Assembly: GCF_026393345.1 (NCBI RefSeq)
Contig: NZ_JAPLAI010000038.1
Span: 1 to 50,808, forward strand
DNA from: Microbacterium sp.
GTDB lineage: Bacteria; Actinomycetota; Actinomycetes; Actinomycetales; Microbacteriaceae
DNA: 50,808 nucleotides
Direction: 5' to 3'
Below the pieces are notes generated by a model. That model was not told the origin of the DNA, made no database searches, and saw only the letters and a program-made list of their open reading frames with translations. Positions 1 through 6,450 of the stretch are shown in pieces. Each line of letters begins with the position of its first letter. Position 1 is the first letter of the stretch. A program made the position numbers and the translations under genes.

Positions 1-2
1 AC

Positions 3-89
3 TTCTCCGACGTCTCCATGCGCAAACTCGTCCACATCCTCCACGACCACACCGAACCCGCTCGTCCCGAGCTGCTCCTGACCGCCTGA
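3..89 (+). CDS. 3' end of an unidentified gene (partial)
   Basis: An open frame enters from the left edge and stops with TGA at 87-89, giving 28 residues that end in PARPELLLTA. The piece is too short to assign to a family. It lies on the same strand as the DUF3800 gene and probably belongs to the same integrated element, whose left part is outside the window. Confidence 0.4.
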   Translation, partial: FSDVSMRKLVHILHDHTEPARPELLLTA

Positions 90-454
90 CCATCACCCAT
101 CAAGGAACAACCGCAGTGACACCACAAGACGGGACTTGACCTGCGGACAGTTGCGAGGCTTGGACCGGTCCGTGACCGTTCCTCGATAACGGAACGTGTG
201 GCGGCCGTTCTCGCAATAGAGCACGTGGGGGGTTGGGGGGCGCGAGGTAGGGCGGCGCATGATTGCCTCGTGGTGGTGAATGGCCGCCCGCCGGGCGGCT
301 GACGCGGAGGAGTTTAGGGGTCCCCATGTATTCGCGAGGGGGGTTCCGTGTGCAAACTTCTGATCGAGGTCGAACCCGACCTATAAGCCGACCGTTTCGC
401 CCGCCAGCGTTCCGAAGCGCTTGGGGTGTCTCCGCCGACGCCTAGGCTGAGCCC
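90..454. other. 365-bp gap with no supported gene
   Basis: I see no convincing coding frame here. The only local structure is a short GC hairpin at 283-299 (GCCGCC/GGCGGC, 5-base loop). The stretch presumably holds the promoter of the DUF3800 gene, but no clear -35/-10 pair could be picked out. Confidence 0.4.
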
Positions 455-1165
455 GTGTTGTACGCGTTCGTCGACGAGTCCTACATCACCGGCAGCGTCC
501 ACCTGATCGGGGCACTTGTGTTGGACACCCGCCAGGTCGACCGGCTGCGAATGTCACTGGATGAGGTGATCTGGAAGACCAACCGCTCTCACCCTGAGGT
601 GCCGCTCACAGCTGAACTGCACGGGCAGAATCTCTTCCAGCGGTCCGAGGAATGGAAGTGTCTTCGTCAGAAGACCGATGTTGCATTCGCCGTATACAGA
701 CGCGCTCTGCATCACGTCGCCCAGGCACAGGGAGCGTGGTTCGTGGGCGGGGTGCGTCGCATCGACCGGCTGGAAGGGCGCTACGTAGAGCCGTGGCCGC
801 CTCATCAGATCGCGCTGCAGTACACGCTCGAGATGGTCGACGAGTACGCTGACGCCCTCGACCAACAGGTGACCGTGATCGCCGACCAGGTTCAGGACCA
901 AGCGCACCACGAAGCCCGGATGCGACAGTTCCATGCGAACGGCGGCACGCCTGGATGGAAACCCCGAACGCTGAGTCGGATTACGTTCCCTATCGACTGG
1001 GTCGACTCCCGCACACACCGATGCCTGCAGGCGTCGGACATGCTCACGTTCCTATACCTGCGAAAGCGGTTCGTTCCCAACAACGAGCGCCTAGCGCACC
1101 AAGCGGCGAAGATGAGCGACATCGTCCGGCCGATCCTGCGCGGCGAGCACGTGTGGACCCCCTAA
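455..1165 (+). CDS. DUF3800 domain-containing protein
   Basis: A 236-residue soluble protein starting with GTG at 455. The N-terminus (YAFVDESYITGS) matches the acidic D-E strand that opens DUF3800 proteins, and the C-terminal third carries the DxxxHRCLQASDML block, the usual second conserved region. DUF3800 is predicted to have an RNase H-like fold and often occurs on phages, plasmids and defence islands; its biochemical role is not established. It is followed by a hairpin at 1175-1193 and sits within the integrase-associated segment, so an accessory role is likely. Family assignment is fairly secure; function is unknown. Confidence 0.8.
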   Translation: MLYAFVDESYITGSVHLIGALVLDTRQVDRLRMSLDEVIWKTNRSHPEVPLTAELHGQNLFQRSEEWKCLRQKTDVAFAVYRRALHHVAQAQGAWFVGGVRRIDRLEGRYVEPWPPHQIALQYTLEMVDEYADALDQQVTVIADQVQDQAHHEARMRQFHANGGTPGWKPRTLSRITFPIDWVDSRTHRCLQASDMLTFLYLRKRFVPNNERLAHQAAKMSDIVRPILRGEHVWTP

Positions 1166-1174
1166 CGCACTGAA

Positions 1175-1193
1175 GGCCCCGCTCTGCGGGGCC
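1175..1193 (+). terminator. hairpin after the DUF3800 gene
   Basis: A perfect 8-bp stem, GGCCCCGC/GCGGGGCC, with a 3-base loop, 9 bp after the stop codon. There is no T-tract, which is common for actinobacterial terminators. Confidence 0.6.
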
Positions 1194-1281
1194 CCAGGCA
1201 GATGACGTTCCCCTGCGGACCCGTCATGAGGACACGGTAGCACCGCCCGGCGACAGTGGGCCACAACCTTGCCTCTTCTAA

Positions 1282-1311
1282 TGGACACGCGACTCCCGAT
1301 GCCACTAGGTT
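1282..1311 (+). promoter_or_regulatory. candidate promoter of the orphan tRNA-like gene
   Basis: TGGACA at 1282-1287 (5 of 6 matches to TTGACA) and TAGGTT at 1306-1311, spaced 18 bp. The predicted start is around 1318, just before the tRNA 5' end at 1322. Confidence 0.45.
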
Positions 1312-1321
1312 CGTCTGCAGA

Positions 1322-1394
1322 CCGCTCGTAGCTCAGTTGGAAGAGCGCCCGCCTGCTAAGTGGGAGGTCGCGGGTTCAAATCCCGCCGAGTGCT
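1322..1394 (+). tRNA. class I tRNA-like gene with anticodon GCT
   Basis: The cloverleaf folds: acceptor strands 1322-1328 and 1387-1393; TA at 8-9; D-stem GCTC/GAGC (1331-1334, 1343-1346); anticodon stem CCCGC/GTGGG with loop CTGCTAA (1353-1359, anticodon 1355-1357); a 5-base variable loop AGGTC; T-stem GCGGG/CCCGC with loop TTCAAAT. The anticodon GCT reads serine AGC/AGT codons, but true tRNA-Ser has a long variable arm, and a normal tRNA-Ser(GCT) lies at 2545-2634. The acceptor has a C1:C72 mismatch and a G3:U70 wobble, the main alanine identity element, with U at position 73. No CCA is encoded. It may be a functional odd tRNA, a decoy or a decaying copy. Confidence 0.75.
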
Positions 1395-1398
1395 TAAA

Positions 1399-1427
1399 GG
1401 GCCCCGTGACAACGAAGTCCGGGGCCC
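1399..1427 (+). terminator. terminator of the orphan tRNA-like gene
   Basis: An 8-bp stem GGGCCCCG/CGGGGCCC (1399-1406, 1420-1427) with a 13-base loop, followed by the pyrimidine-rich TCAACTTTCCTTCC. It starts five bases after the tRNA 3' end. Confidence 0.65.
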
Positions 1428-1440
1428 TCAACTTTCCTTC

Positions 1441-2076
1441 CTACCTGGGGCGCGGTGTGGATCGTTTCGACCCGATGTGGGTGCTTGGGGCGGCGCGGGC
1501 AGTGACTTCAGCGGCGCGTTCTATCTCGCGCTGCCGATCGGCGACACTCAGTCGTTGCTCGTACTCGCCGACGTCGCGGACGAGGTCAGACTCGGGCTCT
1601 TGCCCCCGAACCTCTGCCATTGCGAGGTCACGCCCGAGGTCCAAGAGCACTTCGACGTGCCGCTCCCAGGACTGACCGGTGTCCGCGCGAACGCGGTTGT
1701 CGATGATGCAGTCGAGGACGACAAGTAGCCGGCGGCGCAGGGTGCGGTTGCTCAGCCGGTCTACCCGCTGTCTGAGACCCATCTCGATGCCGGCGAACCA
1801 GGCATCCGCATATACCTCGTCGAACGGCATGCCCTCGTCTTCGTCGCGCTGCACGTGCCGACGGATGGTCATGAGCTCGTCCCGGAATGCGTCCGCTACC
1901 TCGTCCGCGAGGCGACGCTGGTGCTCGTGCTCTTCGCGCTCTGCGCGTGCTCTTTCACGCGCGTCGGCGCGACGATCAGCGGATCTAGTGGTCAAAGCGG
2001 TCACAAGCGCGGTGAGCAGGCTTCCCGCGAGGACGGATGCCGCAGCGATGACCGCGGTCAACAGCTCAATCGGCAT
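1441..2076 (-). CDS. membrane-anchored coiled-coil hypothetical protein
   Basis: About 211 residues. The ATG at 2076 is preferred; a GTG two codons upstream (2082) is the alternative. Residues 1-25 form one hydrophobic segment (ELLTAVIAAASVLAGSLLTA), followed by a highly charged Arg/Glu-rich helix from about 30 to 60 that looks like a coiled coil, then a mostly helical cytoplasmic part. This layout suggests a single-pass protein with its bulk in the cytoplasm. No family was recognised. It lies convergent to the orphan tRNA, inside the presumed integrated element, so it is probably an element cargo gene. No catalytic motif is visible. Confidence 0.6.
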   Translation of the reverse strand: MPIELLTAVIAAASVLAGSLLTALVTALTTRSADRRADARERARAEREEHEHQRRLADEVADAFRDELMTIRRHVQRDEDEGMPFDEVYADAWFAGIEMGLRQRVDRLSNRTLRRRLLVVLDCIIDNRVRADTGQSWERHVEVLLDLGRDLAMAEVRGQEPESDLVRDVGEYEQRLSVADRQREIERAAEVTARAAPSTHIGSKRSTPRPR

Positions 2077-2439
2077 GCGCACACGTTAGCGGAGACCAGG
2101 GACGTGCGGTGCTGTGCGCCCGAATGATCGGAACCTCAGCACCCCCACGTGGCGGTGTCGCGAGAAGGCTCCGACCGCACCCATAGGGGCATTTCTCGCG
2201 CCCGGTTCAACCCCATCTCGCTGACAACGGCGGGCGCCGAGCCGCTCGTGCTCCACGACCTCCGCCACACTGCGGCATCGCTCGCGGTGTCGTCTGGTGC
2301 GAATGTGAAGGCCGTGCAGCGGATGCTTGGCCACGCGTCCGCCGCCATGACGCTGGACATCTACGCGGACCTGTTCGACGACGACCGCGAAGCGCTCACG
2401 GACCGCCTCGATCAGGCGATTGCAGCGCGGAGTGTTGCC

Positions 2440-2479
2440 ATTCTGTTGCCACGGGTCACATTCTGTTGCCACGGGTCAC
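2440..2479 (+). repeat. 20-bp perfect tandem duplication
   Basis: Two identical copies of a 20-bp unit (2440-2459 and 2460-2479, beginning ATTCTGTTGCC) lie between the integrase catalytic region and the tRNA. They could be integrase arm-type sites or a chance duplication. Confidence 0.8.
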
Positions 2480-2497
2480 TAGCGGAGAATGAGAAAG

Positions 2498-2533
2498 GCC
2501 CCGACTCCCGCGTGATTGCGGGGAAGTCGGGGC
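2498..2533. terminator. long hairpin between integrase fragment and tRNA-Ser
   Basis: Outer stem GCCCCGACT/AGTCGGGGC (2498-2506, 2525-2533) plus inner stem CCCGC/GCGGG with a 6-base loop and a 2-base bulge. It is placed to end transcription of the integrase, of the minus-strand tRNA, or of both. Confidence 0.6.
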
Positions 2534-2544
2534 AGTTCGCTCTG

Positions 2545-2580
2545 CGGAGACGGAGGGATTTGAACCCTCGGACCCCTTAA
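2545..2580. other. probable attachment site (attR/attL) in the 3' part of tRNA-Ser(GCT)
   Basis: The tRNA 3' half faces the integrase fragment, and tyrosine integrases of this type commonly recombine within the T-arm to 3' end of a tRNA, restoring it. The partner repeat was not found in the window, so it should lie to the left. Position is inferred from context, not shown by a repeat. Confidence 0.35.
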
Positions 2581-2634
2581 AGGGGTCTCCACCTTAGCAG
2601 GGTGGTGCACTCGGCCGGACTATGCGACGTCTCC
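2545..2634 (-). tRNA. tRNA-Ser(GCT)
   Basis: Class II cloverleaf read on the minus strand: acceptor GGAGACG/CGTCTCC, discriminator G, anticodon loop CTGCTAA (anticodon complement at 2596-2598), and a long variable arm with stem ACCCC/GGGGT. No CCA is encoded. A TATGAT -10-like box lies about 30 bp upstream at 2665-2670. It is probably the integration target of the element on its 3' side. Confidence 0.95.
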
Positions 2635-2664
2635 CCATGCACGCCGGGACGCACACGTTCGTCC

Positions 2665-2670
2665 ATCATA
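2665..2670 (-). promoter_or_regulatory. -10 box of tRNA-Ser(GCT)
   Basis: TATGAT on the minus strand, one mismatch from TATAAT, about 30 bases upstream of the tRNA 5' end. No clear -35 was found. Confidence 0.35.
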
Positions 2671-2702
2671 ACGGGTGACCGGCCGGATGCCGAACGCCCG
2701 GC

Positions 2703-3950
2703 TCAGCCGTTGCCGTTCGAGCAGGTCTCCTGCGCGGCGGTCTGTCCGGTGATGCTGGAGGGCAGCTCGACCGCATCCGTCGGCACATCCGTCGCGGGGG
2801 TGGTCGGGTCGGCGGGGACGGCGGGCTCCTCGGTCGGGTCCGCCGTGACGACGCCGCCGTTGGTCGCGACGTCGCCGGTGAGAATCAGCTGCTGGTTGGC
2901 GGCCAGCGCATCGAACAGCGCCTTCGCCGCCGACGTGTTCGCGACCACCTTGTTGGCGTTGTCGGGGTCGGTCGCCGTCGGATACTGCACGAACACGATG
3001 TCCTCGAACGAGACGCCCTTCATCGTCAGAGCCAGCTGCACGAGCGTCAGCGGATTGGTCAGATTCGAGCTGGGCGTGACGTTGTCGACGACCGTGGTGG
3101 CCAGTGAGTACACCGTGCCGACATCGGAGAGGGTGTCTTCGCTGACGATCTTCTTCACCAGCCGCGACATGTACTGCTGCTGGTTCGAGATGCGGCTGAG
3201 GTCGGACCCGTCGCCGACACCGTGACGGGTACGCAGAAATTCCAGCGCCTCGACGCCCTGCAGCGTATGCATGCCCGGTTCGAGCACGAGCCCGGTGTAC
3301 TGCGGGTCGTTGATCCCGTTGGCGACGCACACCTCCACGCCACCGATCGCGTTCGTGATCTCGATTACGCCGCCCCAGGTGATCTTCGCGGCGTAGTCGA
3401 TGTTCTCGCCGGTCAGGGCCGAGATGGTCTTGGCGACGCACGACAGGCCGCCGTACGAGTACGAGTCGTTGAGCGGCTGCTTGCTCATCGCCGACGAGCT
3501 CGAGCCGTTCTCCCGCGTGCAGGAGGGGATCGGCAGCATGAGGTCGCGCGGGAACGAGATCGCCGTCACCCGCCGGGGGTTGTCCGAGACGTGCAGCAGG
3601 ATGTTGACGTCGTTGAGCTCGCCACCCGCATCCTTGCCCGTGCAGCGCCCGGGAAAGTACTGCTTGTACTCGTCCTCGCAGGCGTCGGTGCCGACCAGCA
3701 GCAGATTGAAACCGCCCTCCAGCTCACCGATGTTCGGTGGCGCGGCGGTCTGACCCTCGAGCTCGACGGCGTTACTCGACAGCGTCGAGAACAGGTTCCA
3801 GGTGTTGTACCCGACGACCCCCAGCCCCGCGACCAGCACCACCGCCAGCGACACCGCGAGGATCTTGAAGAACTGCGAGACCGGATGCGGCGAACGCAGC
3901 TGTCCGTGACGCGCCACCGTCTGGCGGCGCCCGCTTCGGGTCGGGCTCAC
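2703..3950 (-). CDS. LCP (LytR-CpsA-Psr) family protein
   Basis: A 415-residue protein. The GTG at 3950 is chosen because the sequence from here (SPTRSGRRQTVARHGQLRSP) is typical of the basic cytoplasmic N-terminus of this family, and a GAGAGGAC ribosome site lies just upstream; a longer frame to 4217 lacks family-like sequence. One transmembrane segment (about residues 28-47) precedes the extracellular LCP domain with GFNLLLVGTD, the ISFPRD arginine motif, and the LEFLRTRHGVGDGSDLSRISNQQQYM block. LCP enzymes attach wall polymers to peptidoglycan from lipid-linked donors. The Thr/Pro-rich C-terminal tail (about 50 residues) is a likely linker. It is transcribed away from the glycosyltransferase pair across a 229-bp gap. 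Confidence 0.92.
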   Translation of the reverse strand: MSPTRSGRRQTVARHGQLRSPHPVSQFFKILAVSLAVVLVAGLGVVGYNTWNLFSTLSSNAVELEGQTAAPPNIGELEGGFNLLLVGTDACEDEYKQYFPGRCTGKDAGGELNDVNILLHVSDNPRRVTAISFPRDLMLPIPSCTRENGSSSSAMSKQPLNDSYSYGGLSCVAKTISALTGENIDYAAKITWGGVIEITNAIGGVEVCVANGINDPQYTGLVLEPGMHTLQGVEALEFLRTRHGVGDGSDLSRISNQQQYMSRLVKKIVSEDTLSDVGTVYSLATTVVDNVTPSSNLTNPLTLVQLALTMKGVSFEDIVFVQYPTATDPDNANKVVANTSAAKALFDALAANQQLILTGDVATNGGVVTADPTEEPAVPADPTTPATDVPTDAVELPSSITGQTAAQETCSNGNG

Positions 3951-4059
3951 TCGGGTCCTCTCGGTCGGGTGCGCACGCACACCTGGCCAAAGTGTAGCCA
4001 GACAGCGTGTGGAGAGCCTGCGAACTCGCTGCGGTTCGCCTCCCCGCCGCCCCGGGGAA

Positions 4060-4077
4060 ACCACCAGTACTGGTGGT
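4060..4077. promoter_or_regulatory. 18-bp perfect palindrome in the divergent LCP/glycosyltransferase gap
   Basis: ACCACCAGTACTGGTGGT is perfectly self-complementary with no spacer, about 103-110 bp from both divergent start codons. A dimeric regulator site is a reasonable guess. The absence of a loop argues against a terminator. Confidence 0.45.
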
Positions 4078-4179
4078 CCAAGCCACCGATCCGGCCCCGC
4101 CCGAGCCAGCAGGATGAGGCTCTGAGATCCGAATCGCGCCCGCCGTACCCGGGGTTGGGCGTTCGGAAGGAGGCCGACC

Positions 4180-6450
4180 ATGGCACGATCCGCCCCGACG
4201 CGATCGACATCGGGCACCCGCCACCGTCAGCGCGGCACCGAGCGCTCGATGTCGCCGCTGCCGTCGCAGCACCCGCGCCCGACACTGCGGAAACTCGTCT
4301 GGTCACGCCTGGCCATCTGGATCACCGTGGCCCTGTGGTCCCTGTACATCCTCACGGCACTGCTCGCCATCGCCCAGGGCGGCGCCTTCGTCGACGTGTG
4401 GGACCTGGTGGGGACGATCGGCTACCTCGCCGTCGTGACCGTGCTCGCCTTCTCCGCCCTGATGTACCTCGTCGCCCGGCTCGGCGCCTTCGAACGATTC
4501 GCCTCCCATCACCGCACGTCCCGGAGTGAGCTCGACCACTACATGTCCGCCCCACGCGGTGGACTGACGCTCCTCATCCCCTCCTACGCCGAGGAGCCCG
4601 AGCTGGTGCGGCAGGCACTGTGGTCGGCCGCGCTGCAGGAGCATCCGGCGTTGGAGGTCGTCCTCCTCATCGACGACACCCCGCATCCGAGCGATGTGGC
4701 CGACGCCGAGCGCCTCGACCGCACCCGTCTGCTCGTGGACGAGATCGCCGCCGCACTCGAATCCGAGCGGATGCGGGTCGCGCAGGTGCTCGCCGACCTC
4801 GATAGCGGGGCGACCATCGGCATCGCCGAGGTGGCCCGCGAATACGACCACGCCGCGTCCTGGTTGGCGGCGTCGGCGGAGGCCGAGCCCCGCACCGATC
4901 ACATCGGCGTGTTCTTCGCCGATCAGGTCATCGGAGGGCTGGCCCGCCTGCTGCGCGCCACCGCCGACGCCCTCAACGCCGCGCCCGACGACGAGACCCT
5001 GCCCGTCGCCCGGCTCCGCGAGCTGCTGCAGCGGCTGGAGCGGATCTTCTCCGCTCGGATGCAGTCGTGCGAGCGGAAGCGCTACGCGTCGCTCTCCCAC
5101 GAGCCGAACAAGGCGATGAACCTCAACGCGTACCTCAGCCTCATGGGTGGACGGTACCGGGAGACGAACGGGCGGGAGGGCCTCGAGCTCGTGCCCGTCG
5201 CCGAGGATGAGCCGTTCGCCGTGGATGCGCCCGCGGCCCAGTACGTGCTGACGCTGGATGCCGACTCCATGCTGCTGCCGGAATACGCGGTGCGGCTCGT
5301 GCACCTGATGGACCAGCCGGAGAACCAGCGGGTCGCCGTGGCGCAGACCCCGTACTCCTCGTTCCGCGGCGCGGTGACCCGGATCGAGCGGTTCGCGAGC
5401 GCCACGACCGACGTCCAGCACATCGTCCACCAGGGCCTCACCGCGTTCGACGCCACGTTCTGGGTGGGCGCGAATGCGGTGATCCGGCGCACCGCACTCG
5501 ACGACATCGTCGTCGTCGAGCGGGTCGACGGCCGCGAGGTACCCCGGTACGTGCAGGACCGGACCGTGATCGAGGACACCGAGTCCAGCATCGACCTGAT
5601 GGCACACGACTGGTCGCTCGTGAACTACCCGGAGCGACTGAGCTACTCGACGACGCCGCGCGACTTCGGCTCGCTCGTGGTGCAACGCCGCCGCTGGGCG
5701 AACGGTGGGCTGCTCATCCTGCCGAAGCTGTTCGGCCTCATCCGGCGACGGCGCCGGGAACGTCGCCCGGTACCGCTGCGGGCGTCACTGCTGCGTGCCA
5801 ACTACCTGGCGTCCATCGCCTGGTCGAGCTTCGGGATGCTGCTGCTGATGGTCAGTTTCCCGTTCAACGGCCTGCTGGTGAACCCATTGCTGGCGCTCGT
5901 CGCGGTGCCCTACTTCATCTCGATGGCCTCCGACCTGCGGTACAGCGGGTATCACCGCCGCGACGTCGTCGGCGTCTACGGCATCAACCTGCTCCTGCTG
6001 GCGGTCAACATCGCCGGTGTCGTCGGTTCCCTCGCCCAGGCGGTCACCGGGCAACGGTCGCGCTTCGCCCGGACCCCGAAGGTCGAGAACCGCACCGTCT
6101 CGCCCGCGCTCTACGTGATCGCCCCGTACGCCATCGCCGGGTTCTCGCTGTGGGTCGCCGTGATCGCCGTCGTCAACGGGGCGTGGGGCACCCTCGGCTT
6201 CAGCCTCCTGAATCTGCTGTGCGCGCTCTGGGCGTCGTTCCGCCTGATCGGCTTCGGCAACACGCTGGGCGACATCTGGGCCGGCTGGCTGAACTGGATC
6301 TGGGTCGACGAGCGCCCCCGCGATCCCGCCCCCGCGGCCACCGCCCCGGACTGGCGGGCCATGCTCGACGACGGCCCCGCGGAGGCCCCGCAGCGACCGG
6401 CGCGGCGCGGCCGCACCCGCCACGCGACGGCGGAGGTGACGTCGCCATGA
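4180..6450 (+). CDS. processive family 2 glycosyltransferase (membrane)
   Basis: A 756-residue membrane enzyme. The ATG at 4180 has an AAGGAGG site six bases upstream. Two transmembrane helices (about 42-65 and 78-100) precede a GT2 domain: IDD at 164-166 (nucleotide binding), DADS at 360-363 (metal), ED at 465-466 (catalytic base) and QRRRW at 502-506, the Q-x-x-R-W motif of processive synthases such as cellulose, chitin and hyaluronan synthases. Several C-terminal helices follow (about 525-690). An insert of about 190 residues, helical and charged, separates IDD from DAD and is longer than in the common synthases. It overlaps the GH18-like gene by 4 bp, so the two are translationally coupled, suggesting synthesis and trimming or export of one exopolysaccharide. 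The sugar is not determined; a GlcNAc polymer is an inference from the partner. Confidence 0.88.
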   Translation: MARSAPTRSTSGTRHRQRGTERSMSPLPSQHPRPTLRKLVWSRLAIWITVALWSLYILTALLAIAQGGAFVDVWDLVGTIGYLAVVTVLAFSALMYLVARLGAFERFASHHRTSRSELDHYMSAPRGGLTLLIPSYAEEPELVRQALWSAALQEHPALEVVLLIDDTPHPSDVADAERLDRTRLLVDEIAAALESERMRVAQVLADLDSGATIGIAEVAREYDHAASWLAASAEAEPRTDHIGVFFADQVIGGLARLLRATADALNAAPDDETLPVARLRELLQRLERIFSARMQSCERKRYASLSHEPNKAMNLNAYLSLMGGRYRETNGREGLELVPVAEDEPFAVDAPAAQYVLTLDADSMLLPEYAVRLVHLMDQPENQRVAVAQTPYSSFRGAVTRIERFASATTDVQHIVHQGLTAFDATFWVGANAVIRRTALDDIVVVERVDGREVPRYVQDRTVIEDTESSIDLMAHDWSLVNYPERLSYSTTPRDFGSLVVQRRRWANGGLLILPKLFGLIRRRRRERRPVPLRASLLRANYLASIAWSSFGMLLLMVSFPFNGLLVNPLLALVAVPYFISMASDLRYSGYHRRDVVGVYGINLLLLAVNIAGVVGSLAQAVTGQRSRFARTPKVENRTVSPALYVIAPYAIAGFSLWVAVIAVVNGAWGTLGFSLLNLLCALWASFRLIGFGNTLGDIWAGWLNWIWVDERPRDPAPAATAPDWRAMLDDGPAEAPQRPARRGRTRHATAEVTSP

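Larger units (their letters stand above)
2149..2580 (+). pseudogene. tyrosine recombinase/integrase, C-terminal fragment
   Basis: The frame keeps only the end of the catalytic domain: HDLRHTAAS (His-x-x-Arg box), then LGHASAAMTLDIYADLF with the second His and the Tyr nucleophile. The N-terminal arm-binding domain, the core-binding domain and the first catalytic Arg are absent, and an in-frame TGA lies at 2125-2127, so no upstream start exists. About 110 residues are integrase-like; the rest of the frame runs over a hairpin and into the tRNA and is not real protein. Closest in style to integrases of actinobacterial prophages and ICEs. Its place directly beside the 3' end of tRNA-Ser(GCT) is the usual position for an element integrated in that tRNA. 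It should be inactive. Confidence 0.85.

Noticed and set aside
9..21. Similarity of GACGTCTCCATGC at the left edge to the tRNA-Ser 5' end
   Set aside because: It is short, lies in a coding frame, and matches the 5' rather than the 3' part of the tRNA, so it is not a credible attachment repeat.
2460..2580. C-terminal extension of the integrase frame over the tRNA
   Set aside because: It crosses a hairpin and ends inside tRNA-Ser; the residues RRRRDLNPRTP are the translated tRNA T-arm.
3951..4217. N-terminal extension of the LCP frame to 4217
   Set aside because: The extra 89 residues do not resemble the family and cross the divergent promoter region; GTG 3950 fits family N-termini and has a ribosome site.
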